Positions 27,342 to 34,930 of a stretch of 64,000 nt of DNA are shown in pieces; positions within the stretch are counted from its first letter, which is position 1; each line of letters begins with the position of its first letter. The DNA is from Flavobacteriaceae bacterium (lineage in GTDB: Bacteria > Bacteroidota > Bacteroidia > Flavobacteriales > Flavobacteriaceae). The notes below the pieces were generated by a model. The model ran no database searches. It was not told the DNA's origin and saw only the letters and a list, made by a program, of their open reading frames with translations. The translations under genes were made by a program, and so were the position numbers. The stretch spans positions 1-64,000 of the forward strand of contig JALSLK010000103.1 of the NCBI GenBank assembly GCA_026988355.1, in the 5' to 3' direction.

Positions 27342-28028
27342 ATGACGAAAAATAAAAATTATACGGTATTAATCATTGACGATCATCCAATAATATCGGA
27401 AGCGTATAAAAGCGCTTTTAAACACATTAGTGAACACGATAATACAATCTCTTTTATAATTGATGTTGCTGATAATTGCGATATTGCCTATGAAAAAATT
27501 AAATATTTTGCTAACAATAATAAAATTTTGGATATTGTTTTTTTAGACATGAGACTTCCTCCTTCAAAAGATGGAAAAATTTTATCTGGAGACGATTTAG
27601 GTCTAAAAATAAATAAATTATTACCAGATACTAAAATTATTGTTTCTACCACTTTTAATGACAATTATAGGATTCATAGTATTTTTAAAAGTATTAATCC
27701 TGATGGTTTTTTAGTAAAAAATGACATCACTCCTAGTGAATTAATTACAACTATAAAAACTATTATTAGAGATCCGCCATATTATAGTAAAACTATTATT
27801 AAACTGCTTCGGAAAGAAGTTTCTAATGATTTTTTGCTCGATGAGATTGATAGAAAAATATTATACGAACTCTCTATTGGTACAAAAATGAAAGATTTAC
27901 CTACGATTGTTCCATTATCTATTGCTGGTATCGAAAAACGAAAACGTCACTTAAAAGATATTTTTAATATTGATGGTATTGGCGATAAAGAGTTAATCCA
28001 AAACGCCAAAGATAGAGGTTTTATATAG
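27342..28028 (+). CDS. NarL/LuxR-like response regulator
   Basis: 228 residues. The receiver has an intact acidic pocket (LIIDDHP) and phosphoacceptor Asp69 in IVFLDMRLPP, with the switch lysine in FLVKNDI. The C-terminal part, EIDRKILYELSIGTKMKDLP then SIAGIEKRKRHLKDIF, has the helix spacing of a LuxR-type DNA-binding domain but a divergent sequence. Co-transcribed with the TPR kinase. Its targets are unknown; the peptide locus 550 bases downstream on the same strand is the nearest candidate. Confidence 0.82.
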   Translation: MTKNKNYTVLIIDDHPIISEAYKSAFKHISEHDNTISFIIDVADNCDIAYEKIKYFANNNKILDIVFLDMRLPPSKDGKILSGDDLGLKINKLLPDTKIIVSTTFNDNYRIHSIFKSINPDGFLVKNDITPSELITTIKTIIRDPPYYSKTIIKLLRKEVSNDFLLDEIDRKILYELSIGTKMKDLPTIVPLSIAGIEKRKRHLKDIFNIDGIGDKELIQNAKDRGFI

Positions 28029-28138
28029 TCATTCCTTACAAAGTCAAAATTTAAAACAAGATTTTGCTTAAAAAATTGAAATTTCAAATAGATCAATATT
28101 TTTTCAAGTTCAAGTTTTAATTTATTCTTCATTTTCTT

Positions 28139-28350
28139 TAAACTCTTTTTTGATATTGGGTATCTCTTTTTAACTGTCTATGATCTGGTGTAAGTATTTT
28201 TTTTGTATTTCCTATTAGTTTTTATCCTTTTCCTCCTCTATCATAAATTAATTCTTCTGGTGTATATCCTATATTTTCTTCCATTTGATTTAGTAATGAT
28301 TCAATAGTTTTACTGTCGTGTGGATTTCCTTCAAAACTTTTTATGGCTGT
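28139..28350 (-). pseudogene. Remnant of a DDE (IS5-type) transposase
   Basis: Read on the minus strand, the sequence gives NPHDSKTIESLLNQMEEN, then ELIYDRGGKG, an in-frame stop, then KKILTPDHRQLKRDTQYQKR and further stops. The HDSKT and YDRGGKG blocks resemble the catalytic core of IS5-like transposases. Only about 70 codons remain, with stops at 28222-28224 and beyond, so it is dead. No inverted ends were found. It marks old mobile-element activity immediately upstream of the peptide locus. Confidence 0.65.
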
Positions 28351-28354
28351 TATT

Positions 28355-28420
28355 ATACCAAATCAACATCAAAATACGCTATAAATTAGTTATCTTTTCA
28401 CGTTTTACTGCACTTTAAAT
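28355..28420. repeat. Left half of MITE-like repeat
   Basis: ATACCAAATCAACATCAAAATACGCTATAAAT through TGCACTTTAAAT matches the left half of copy 2 (13601). The right half is missing; the small reading frame at 28419 starts at the break. Confidence 0.6.
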
Positions 28421-28574
28421 GGAATTGAAATTAAAAGGAGTAAATAAAAAGTGGCGTAAAAAATTAGTTACAAAATTATTAGGTAGTCCAAAAGAAATAA
28501 TAAGGAAGTTCATTACTTTTTCTACGGTAAAAAATCTCAAGACATTATCAATATATGATAGTTTTGGAATATAA
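28419..28574 (+). CDS. Possible small basic peptide upstream of the radical SAM gene
   Basis: An open frame of 51 codons. The product is very basic in its first half (VNKKWRKKLVTKLLG) with an amphipathic look and ends in YDSFGI. It stops 10 bases before the radical SAM start. The start codon lies on the edge of a repeat and the coding signal is weak, so it could be fortuitous, a leader peptide, or a gene remnant. No family is recognised. Confidence 0.3.
   Translation: MELKLKGVNKKWRKKLVTKLLGSPKEIIRKFITFSTVKNLKTLSIYDSFGI
28559..28566 (+). promoter_or_regulatory. Candidate promoter of the RiPP-like operon
   Basis: TAGTTTTG matches TAnnTTTG exactly, 18 bases before the radical SAM ATG. No clear TTG was seen at -33, so the site may need an activator. 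Confidence 0.4.
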
Positions 28575-28584
28575 ATTTTAACCT

Positions 28585-29937
28585 ATGAATTACAAATTAT
28601 CAAAATATTTAGTTTTTTCAGAACCAATAATAAATTCTAATTATAGATTAGTTTATTCAACAATTTCAACAACATTGACTTTATTAAAAGTTAATATATA
28701 TGATAAGTTAATAAATAAAGATTTTTTTAGTTTAAAAAACGATAGCATATTTGATAGACTTATTTCTTCAAAAATAATAATTGATAAAACAAGAAATGAA
28801 TTAGAACAAATTATTAAATATAATAAAAAGGCTATAGCAAACGAAAATGTACTATATCAAATAATATCTCCATCTGCAAACTGTCAACTTGGGTGTAATT
28901 ATTGCGGTCAAGTTCATACTAAAAAGTCGCTTGATGATAATTTAAATAAAAAAATTACAGCCAGAATTGCTGTTAATATAACCTTAAAGAAATACAAACA
29001 TTTACATATAGGTTGGTTTGGCGCAGAGCCATTAATGGGTTTGAAAAATATAAAAAAACTAACTTTGGGATTTATGAATTTAGCGAATAAAAATAATTGT
29101 TCTTACTCGGCTAATATGATAACCAATGGCCTTAGTTTAAAAAAAGATATTTTTTTTGATTTAGTCGAAAAATACAAAATCACCAAGTTTGAAATTACAT
29201 TAGACGGAACTCAAAAACATCATGATTTAAGAAGACATACCAAACTAAAAGAAAAAACATTTAGCTTAATTTTCAAAAACTTAAAAAATATTGTCAATGA
29301 CAATCGGTTTGAAAAATCTAAACATAAAATAATTATAAGATGCAATGTTGACAGCTCAAATTATAAAAGCACGTACGATTTAATTAATTTATTGGAAGTT
29401 GAAAAAATATTGGATAAAATCTCATTTTATACAGCCCCAATACATTCTTGGGGAAATGATGCGCATTTAAAATCACTTACACATGAAGAATATTCTGAAT
29501 TTCAAATAGAAACTTTTATTGAATTAATAGATAAAAAACACAAAGTTGTATTATTGCCAGGTATTAAAACTCCGATAGTATGTACAAGTTTATATGAACA
29601 TGCAGAAGTATTTGACACTGATGGAAATGTCTTTAACTGTACAGAAATATCTCAGGTACCTATTTATGAAAATGATGATTCGTTTAAAGTAAAAAAACTA
29701 TATGATGAAACATACACTAATAATAACAGACCTTATTCTTCATGGAATGATGATATCTTAAATGGAGAAGTTCCATGTACGAATTGTGTCATATTACCAA
29801 TTTGTGGTGGTGCTTGTCCAAAACTATGGAAAGAGAATATATCTCCCTGCCCTCCAATTAAATATAATATAAAAGACAGATTATTATTACATTTTTCTCA
29901 AAATAATAGAAAAATATTAAGTAAAAAAAATGTTTGA
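28585..29937 (+). CDS. Radical SAM/SPASM peptide-modifying enzyme
   Basis: 450 residues. The radical SAM cluster motif CX3CX2C is at Cys100, Cys104 and Cys107 (NCQLGCNYCG), with GWFGAEPLMG and the later EITLDGTQKHHD as the glycine-rich and SAM-binding parts. A SPASM domain closes the protein: cysteines near 331 and 350, then Cys398, 401, 407, 411 and 422 (VPCTNCVILPICGGACPKLW), enough for auxiliary Fe-S clusters. This type installs thioether, carbon-carbon or epimer changes in ribosomal peptides. A 47-residue candidate substrate follows 62 bases later. The exact reaction cannot be told from sequence. Confidence 0.88.
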   Translation: MNYKLSKYLVFSEPIINSNYRLVYSTISTTLTLLKVNIYDKLINKDFFSLKNDSIFDRLISSKIIIDKTRNELEQIIKYNKKAIANENVLYQIISPSANCQLGCNYCGQVHTKKSLDDNLNKKITARIAVNITLKKYKHLHIGWFGAEPLMGLKNIKKLTLGFMNLANKNNCSYSANMITNGLSLKKDIFFDLVEKYKITKFEITLDGTQKHHDLRRHTKLKEKTFSLIFKNLKNIVNDNRFEKSKHKIIIRCNVDSSNYKSTYDLINLLEVEKILDKISFYTAPIHSWGNDAHLKSLTHEEYSEFQIETFIELIDKKHKVVLLPGIKTPIVCTSLYEHAEVFDTDGNVFNCTEISQVPIYENDDSFKVKKLYDETYTNNNRPYSSWNDDILNGEVPCTNCVILPICGGACPKLWKENISPCPPIKYNIKDRLLLHFSQNNRKILSKKNV

Positions 29938-29999
29938 TCAACATCTAGGAGAAAGCTGAAAATCCTTAAAGAGTAAGCATAACATTAAATATTTTTAAA

Positions 30000-30143
30000 A
30001 TGAAAAAAATAGAAAAATTAAGAAACGAATTAGATTTAATTCAATTAGAAGACCGATTAGAAATGGTGAATTTAGCTGCTGTAGACACTACTACAACTGA
30101 AACAGCGGGTAATGGCGTATGTTGTTGTAGCGAGGCTAAATAA
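30000..30143 (+). CDS. Candidate RiPP precursor peptide with C-terminal CCC motif
   Basis: 47 residues. The first half (MKKIEKLRNELDLIQLEDRL) is charged and helical like a recognition leader. The end is short and distinct: DTTTTETAGNG then VCCCSEAK, with four threonines in a row and three adjacent cysteines. There is no double-glycine cleavage site. Position between a radical SAM/SPASM enzyme and a membrane protease, small size, and a strong hairpin directly after the stop all fit a peptide precursor. Family not recognised; modification sites are unknown. Confidence 0.75.
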   Translation: MKKIEKLRNELDLIQLEDRLEMVNLAAVDTTTTETAGNGVCCCSEAK

Positions 30144-30150
30144 TTCTACA

Positions 30151-30187
30151 TTAAACCAATGTAAGACTATTTCTTACATTGGTTTAA
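30151..30187 (+). terminator. Hairpin after the precursor gene
   Basis: TTAAACCAATGTAAGA (30151-30166) and its exact complement (30172-30187) form a 16-bp perfect stem with a five-base loop, 7 bases after the precursor stop. The T tract is weak, so it may be a partial terminator or an mRNA-stabilising end that gives more precursor than downstream enzyme. Confidence 0.65.
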
Positions 30188-30242
30188 AAATTCATACAAT
30201 ACCAAATAGATAGATGTAAATAATTTAAAGAGGAAATATTTA

Positions 30243-31388
30243 ATGGAAAAGACAATTGATAATTTTGTAAATACCTTAGAATTAAGTGATAATACAGAAA
30301 AGTATACTTTAATTTACTTAAACAAAAGCTATTATATAAAGAAATTTTTATATGATTTTTTTTTAATTGCAAAAAAAAAAAATTTTAATACTGCAATCAA
30401 TAAGCTAAAAACCAATAATAATTTATCCGATATTGAATTTGAATCTCTAAAAAAATCCATTAATAATGTGATTGAAGAAATAGTTAATAGTGAAGAAAGT
30501 AAAAAATATATAAACTACTCAATTGTTCTATTTTCTAAAAATTTGGTTAATCACTTCTCGAATAAGCTTACTTGGTTATTTCATAAAAAAATTTTCATAA
30601 CATTAATATTAATGTCAATTTCCGTTAGTGTTTACATATTTTTTTTCTATCCTTTAAATGTTAAAATATCTAATGTCTCAATTCTTGAAACTGTAGCAAG
30701 TTATATTATCATTTTTACAATTTTAATACTACATGAATTTGGTCATGCCTCTTCATCAGCATACTATAAAATTAAACCCGAAGAAATTGGCTTTGGATTT
30801 TACTTGATATTTCCTGTTCTTTTTGCAAATGTGACCAAAATATGGAAACTAAAACGGAATCAAAGAATTGTAGTTAATTTGGCTGGAATATATTTTCAAT
30901 TAATTATTAATATTCTCTTATTCATATTTTTTATACTAATTGGAAGTAAAAGCTCCTACATACTAAGCATCATGAAAATTAATATTTTGGTAGTCTTATA
31001 CTCACTAATCCCTTTTATACGAAATGATGGATATTGGATTTATTCCGATTATTTTGACATCCAAAATCTCAATCAAAAATCCAATACATTTTTTTATCAA
31101 CTATTTAAGAGAATCATTCGAAAAGATAAAACAGTCAACTTTTCATTAGCTCTAATAATATACAGCTCAGGAAATTACGCTTTTTTAGGATATATCATGT
31201 ATAAATTTATTTTAAAATTTCCAGAAACAATTAATGAAATTATATATATCTTTAATGAAAATGGAGCAAAATCAATACTAACAAATCACTTTGGTCTAAT
31301 AATTAAACTTTTAATATTTGTTTTTCTAAGTAGCATAATTTATAAATCTATAATTTCTTGGTTTAAAGAAATTTTAAAATCTAGATAA
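30243..31388 (+). CDS. M50-like membrane metalloprotease of the peptide locus
   Basis: 381 residues. About 115 soluble N-terminal residues, possibly a peptide-binding region, precede five or six membrane helices. The zinc site HEFGH is at His164-Glu165-His168 and a second conserved NDGYW near residue 261 supplies the aspartate ligand, as in site-2-type proteases and YydH-like proteins of peptide operons. It would cut the modified precursor in or near the membrane. AAAGAGGAAA 11 bases upstream is a ribosome site. Next gene begins 1 base after its stop. Confidence 0.82.
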   Translation: MEKTIDNFVNTLELSDNTEKYTLIYLNKSYYIKKFLYDFFLIAKKKNFNTAINKLKTNNNLSDIEFESLKKSINNVIEEIVNSEESKKYINYSIVLFSKNLVNHFSNKLTWLFHKKIFITLILMSISVSVYIFFFYPLNVKISNVSILETVASYIIIFTILILHEFGHASSSAYYKIKPEEIGFGFYLIFPVLFANVTKIWKLKRNQRIVVNLAGIYFQLIINILLFIFFILIGSKSSYILSIMKINILVVLYSLIPFIRNDGYWIYSDYFDIQNLNQKSNTFFYQLFKRIIRKDKTVNFSLALIIYSSGNYAFLGYIMYKFILKFPETINEIIYIFNENGAKSILTNHFGLIIKLLIFVFLSSIIYKSIISWFKEILKSR

Positions 31389-31389
31389 C

Positions 31390-32526
31390 ATGAAAAAAGA
31401 ATATTTTAAAAACATAAAAGAGGTAATTGAAAAATCCTCAAAAAGAGCTTCATCAGTATTGGATATTAATTCTAATGAACGACTAAATTATTTAAAATTT
31501 AAATCTGCTTTTAACTATTTATATCCCATTATTAAAGGTAGTAAAAATGATTATCGAGAATATTTAATTAATAAAGAGTTAACAAGTCTAGAAATTAATT
31601 ACATCCATTTACTAGAGAAAAATGGATTTTCCAGTCATAACGGAATTAAAGATCTAGGGGATACTCCAAATATTTTTTGCTCATTTCATATGGGATCCTA
31701 TATTTCAGTTTGCTATTATTTGGTGAAAAATAATATTACCTTTTCAATCGTAATGGGAGAAGAAAGTTTTAATGAAAAAAAAGAAATGTTTCTATTTGCA
31801 TATAAAAAAACTTTAAGTGTATTAAAAAACTCAACCTCAAAAATAGATTTCATTAATGGAGAAAAAAAAAATTCGATTATATCAATGATAAAATCTACAC
31901 GAAAAGGAAAAAGTTTACTTTTTTATATTGACGGAAATAAAGGAGTTAAAGAATTTGACAATAATGATGATAATCTAGTTGAAATAGACTTTCTAAATGT
32001 GAGTATATATTCTAGAAAAGGCATATCCTACCTGTCAAATTACCTAAAAATAAATATTATTCCAATTATTTCATATAGAGAGTCTCACAACAAAATTAAA
32101 GTTAATTTCTTAGATCCTATTTCTTATGAAGGAAACGATCGAGAAAAATATTGTTTAGAAACTACTCAAAAAATTTGGAGTCAATTTTTAGTATATTTTA
32201 AAAAATATCCACTACAATGTGAATCCATTTACTATATCAATCAATTTAGAAAACCATATTTTCAAAAAAAAGATAAAGGATTTAATATTAAAGACATCTT
32301 TAGATTTAATTCTAATAGATATGAGTTTTATCAATTGGATAAAAAAATAATCTATGACAAATATAATGGTTTATCAAAAAAACTTTCTGATGGTTATTCT
32401 GATTTCTTATATAAAATTCATCAAAAAAATATTGAATTATTAGGCTCTGATTTAATGGCAATAATAAATAATAAGGCTATCATAACTACATTAGTTGAGA
32501 ATGAATATTTAATAAAAAACAATTAA
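31390..32526 (+). CDS. LpxL/HtrB-like acyltransferase-fold protein
   Basis: 378 residues, no signal peptide. The middle resembles lysophospholipid acyltransferases: PNIFCSFHMGSYISV carries the block-I histidine (His100), LLFYIDGNKGV (Asp181-Gly182) matches block II/III, and INIIPIISYRE the block IV. The usual HX4E/D dyad is altered: the sixth residue is Ile105 instead of an acid. It therefore may use another base, bind lipid without catalysis, or have a new reaction. Its start is 1 base after the M50 gene stop, so the two are translationally coupled. It could lipidate the peptide. Confidence 0.65.
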   Translation: MKKEYFKNIKEVIEKSSKRASSVLDINSNERLNYLKFKSAFNYLYPIIKGSKNDYREYLINKELTSLEINYIHLLEKNGFSSHNGIKDLGDTPNIFCSFHMGSYISVCYYLVKNNITFSIVMGEESFNEKKEMFLFAYKKTLSVLKNSTSKIDFINGEKKNSIISMIKSTRKGKSLLFYIDGNKGVKEFDNNDDNLVEIDFLNVSIYSRKGISYLSNYLKINIIPIISYRESHNKIKVNFLDPISYEGNDREKYCLETTQKIWSQFLVYFKKYPLQCESIYYINQFRKPYFQKKDKGFNIKDIFRFNSNRYEFYQLDKKIIYDKYNGLSKKLSDGYSDFLYKIHQKNIELLGSDLMAIINNKAIITTLVENEYLIKNN

Positions 32527-32610
32527 CTTTACTAGTATCTGTAAAAAATATTTTTTAAGCAAAGAATACTATTTTATTGTATTTTTTTACAAACATAAAT
32601 CAAGTATCTT

Positions 32611-33678
32611 ATGAAAAAAAAAATCAAAATTCTTTTAAAACTCTTATTAACCGCATTATTAATTTGGCCTGTATATTATTTCATCACTAAAAAAAATGCA
32701 CAAGAAGAGACTTATATCACAAAAAAACTTCAAAAAAGAGATCTAAAAAATTTCATTATTTGTTCTGGTATTATTTTACCAAAAGAAGAAGTAGAAATCA
32801 AATCTAGGGTTTCTGGTGTCTTAGAAAAAATTTATGTAAAAAATGGAGATAGTATCCACAAAAATCAAATTATTGCAAAAATAAAAATCATTCCAGATAT
32901 AGAACGTTTATCCTCTTCTCAAATAGAAATAAATGTAGCAAAAAATCGCTTCAATAATAAAAAAGCAATTTACAATCGTAACAAAGAATTATTCGAAAAA
33001 GGAATTGTAGCAAAATCAAAATTCGAAATAATAGAAACCGATTATTTGAATGCACTAGAAGACTTAAAAAACACAAAAAGAACCTATCAAATTGTTAAAT
33101 CAGGAAATTATAGTGGAGGAACAACAAATACGTCTATTGTTTCGACAATAGATGGTGTAGTAACATTATTACCCATAAAAGTTGGTTCTTCTGTAATTCA
33201 AAGTAATAACTTTAGTGAAGGAACAACTATCGCAAAAGTTGCAAATATTGACGAAATGATTTTTGAAGGAAATGTAAAAGAATATGAAGTTGCAAAACTT
33301 ACCAAAGGCATGCCTGTCAAAATAGCTACGGCAATAAGTGACAAAGAAGAAGATGGTATACTCTCCGAAATATCAACTAGTGGTAAAAACACGGATGGAT
33401 TAATATTATTTGAAATAAAATCCAAATTGACAAACTCAAAAATTAGAAAAACAGGATTTAGTGCAAATGCAAAAATTATCATTAAAGAGAAAAAAAATAT
33501 TTTATGTTTAAAAGAAAAATGGATTACTTTTAGTAATGACACCTCTTACGTATACATTCATAAAAATGATGATAAATATGAAAAAAGAGCAATTAAACTC
33601 GGTATTTCTGATGGTGTTTATACCGAAGTTATTTCTGGAATAAAAGAGAATGAAAGCATAAGAATATATGATAACTAA
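32611..33678 (+). CDS. Periplasmic adaptor (MacA/HlyD family)
   Basis: 355 residues. A single N-terminal membrane helix (ILLKLLLTALLIWPVYYFI) anchors it. A lipoyl/barrel-sandwich half motif (VEIKSRVSGVLEKIYVKNGDSIHKNQ without the full run) is followed by a helical hairpin around residues 105-165 and the second half (STIDGVVTLLPIKVGSSV), then beta-barrel and membrane-proximal domains. It overlaps the permease gene by 11 bases, so they form a MacA/MacB-type pair for export across the envelope. A TolC-like partner must come from elsewhere. Confidence 0.85.
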   Translation: MKKKIKILLKLLLTALLIWPVYYFITKKNAQEETYITKKLQKRDLKNFIICSGIILPKEEVEIKSRVSGVLEKIYVKNGDSIHKNQIIAKIKIIPDIERLSSSQIEINVAKNRFNNKKAIYNRNKELFEKGIVAKSKFEIIETDYLNALEDLKNTKRTYQIVKSGNYSGGTTNTSIVSTIDGVVTLLPIKVGSSVIQSNNFSEGTTIAKVANIDEMIFEGNVKEYEVAKLTKGMPVKIATAISDKEEDGILSEISTSGKNTDGLILFEIKSKLTNSKIRKTGFSANAKIIIKEKKNILCLKEKWITFSNDTSYVYIHKNDDKYEKRAIKLGISDGVYTEVISGIKENESIRIYDN

Positions 33679-34906
33679 AGATGAAATAATTGAAATAACG
33701 GAAACGCTAAAAAAAAACAAATCCAGAACGCTTCTTACCGCTTTTGGTGTTTTTTGGGGAATTTTTATGCTATTATTATTGTTAGGTTCTGGAGATGGAT
33801 TGGAAAAAGGAGTTACGAATATGTTTAAAGGATTTGATATTAATAGTTTTCATATTTATAGCGATAAAACTAAGATTCCATACAAAGGCGTAAAAGACAA
33901 TCGAAAAATAAGAATTACAAATGAAGATTTAGATATTATCAAAAAAAAATTTAAAAAAAATATTAAATATATTGGCGCAAGATCGTATACATATAATGCA
34001 ACTTTAGTACAAAATAATAGGCAGAATGAAAAATACGAAATATATGGTGTAGAATCTGATATTTTTTACATCCGAAATGTGAAATTAAATGCTGGTAGAT
34101 ACATCAATAAACTTGATAATAATCGGAGTAGACTTGTTGCAGTAATTGGATCTAAAGTTAAAAAAGAATTATATAATAATAAAAATACAATTGGTAAGTT
34201 TATTCAAATTAATAATAGTTTTTATAAAATAATTGGCGTTTTTAAGTCTTTAAAAGAAGGAGAAGAAGCAAATGAGCAAAACAAAACTATTATAATTCCA
34301 CACACATCGTTTCAAAAAAATTTTAATAGAAAAAATACAATGGACAACATTGGTATTGTTGCTACAAATAACAAAACCGAACGTCAAATTTTAAGTTTTT
34401 TAAAAGAGCGTCATAAAGTACATCCAGACGATGAAGCAATTTATACATGGAATACCAGAGAAGAATTTTCAAAATATACTGGATTATTTAAAGCAATTAG
34501 AATGTTTATGTGGATTATTGGTATTGGAACATTATTATCTGGAATAGTTGGTGTTAGTAATATCATGGTAATAAATATAAAAGAAAGAACCAAAGAAATA
34601 GGAATTAGAAAAGCAATTGGAGCAAAACCTTTTTCTATTATAAAAATGATTATTTTAGAATCTGTTTTTCTAACGAGTATTTCGGGTTATCTGGGTTTAT
34701 CTTTTGGCTTATTATTAATTGAAGGTGTAAACTATTCCTTAAATTTATTTGATTTAAAAAGTGGTTTTTTTTTAAATCCAGAAATTAATTTATTTGTAGT
34801 AATATCGGCAATTCTCACACTGCTATTGTCAGGTTTCTTTGCAGCGTACCTTCCTGCAAAAAAAGCAGCAATGATTAGACCAATTGAAGCACTCCGAGAA
34901 AATTAA
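33668..34906 (+). CDS. MacB-type ABC transporter permease
   Basis: 412 residues. One N-terminal helix (FGVFWGIFMLLLLLGSGDG), a large periplasmic MacB_PCD domain, then three FtsX helices with the coupling segment IVGVSNIMVINIKERTKEIG and GIRKAIGA. No ATPase domain is present and no separate LolD-like ATPase is encoded beside it. It overlaps the adaptor gene and ends in a small hairpin, so it is the last gene of the peptide locus. Likely exporter or extrusion module for the mature peptide. Confidence 0.85.
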   Translation: MITKDEIIEITETLKKNKSRTLLTAFGVFWGIFMLLLLLGSGDGLEKGVTNMFKGFDINSFHIYSDKTKIPYKGVKDNRKIRITNEDLDIIKKKFKKNIKYIGARSYTYNATLVQNNRQNEKYEIYGVESDIFYIRNVKLNAGRYINKLDNNRSRLVAVIGSKVKKELYNNKNTIGKFIQINNSFYKIIGVFKSLKEGEEANEQNKTIIIPHTSFQKNFNRKNTMDNIGIVATNNKTERQILSFLKERHKVHPDDEAIYTWNTREEFSKYTGLFKAIRMFMWIIGIGTLLSGIVGVSNIMVINIKERTKEIGIRKAIGAKPFSIIKMIILESVFLTSISGYLGLSFGLLLIEGVNYSLNLFDLKSGFFLNPEINLFVVISAILTLLLSGFFAAYLPAKKAAMIRPIEALREN

Positions 34907-34928
34907 AATTGCTTTTTATAAAGCAATT
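34907..34928. terminator. Hairpin between convergent genes
   Basis: AATTGCTTT and AAAGCAATT pair with a four-base loop. It overlaps neither stop codon and could end the peptide operon, though the stem is weak and lacks a long T tract. Confidence 0.4.
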
Positions 34929-34930
34929 CG

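Noticed and set aside
29930-29965. A nine-codon frame overlapping the radical SAM stop
   Set aside because: Too short and not supported by any signal; the real peptide gene begins at 30000.
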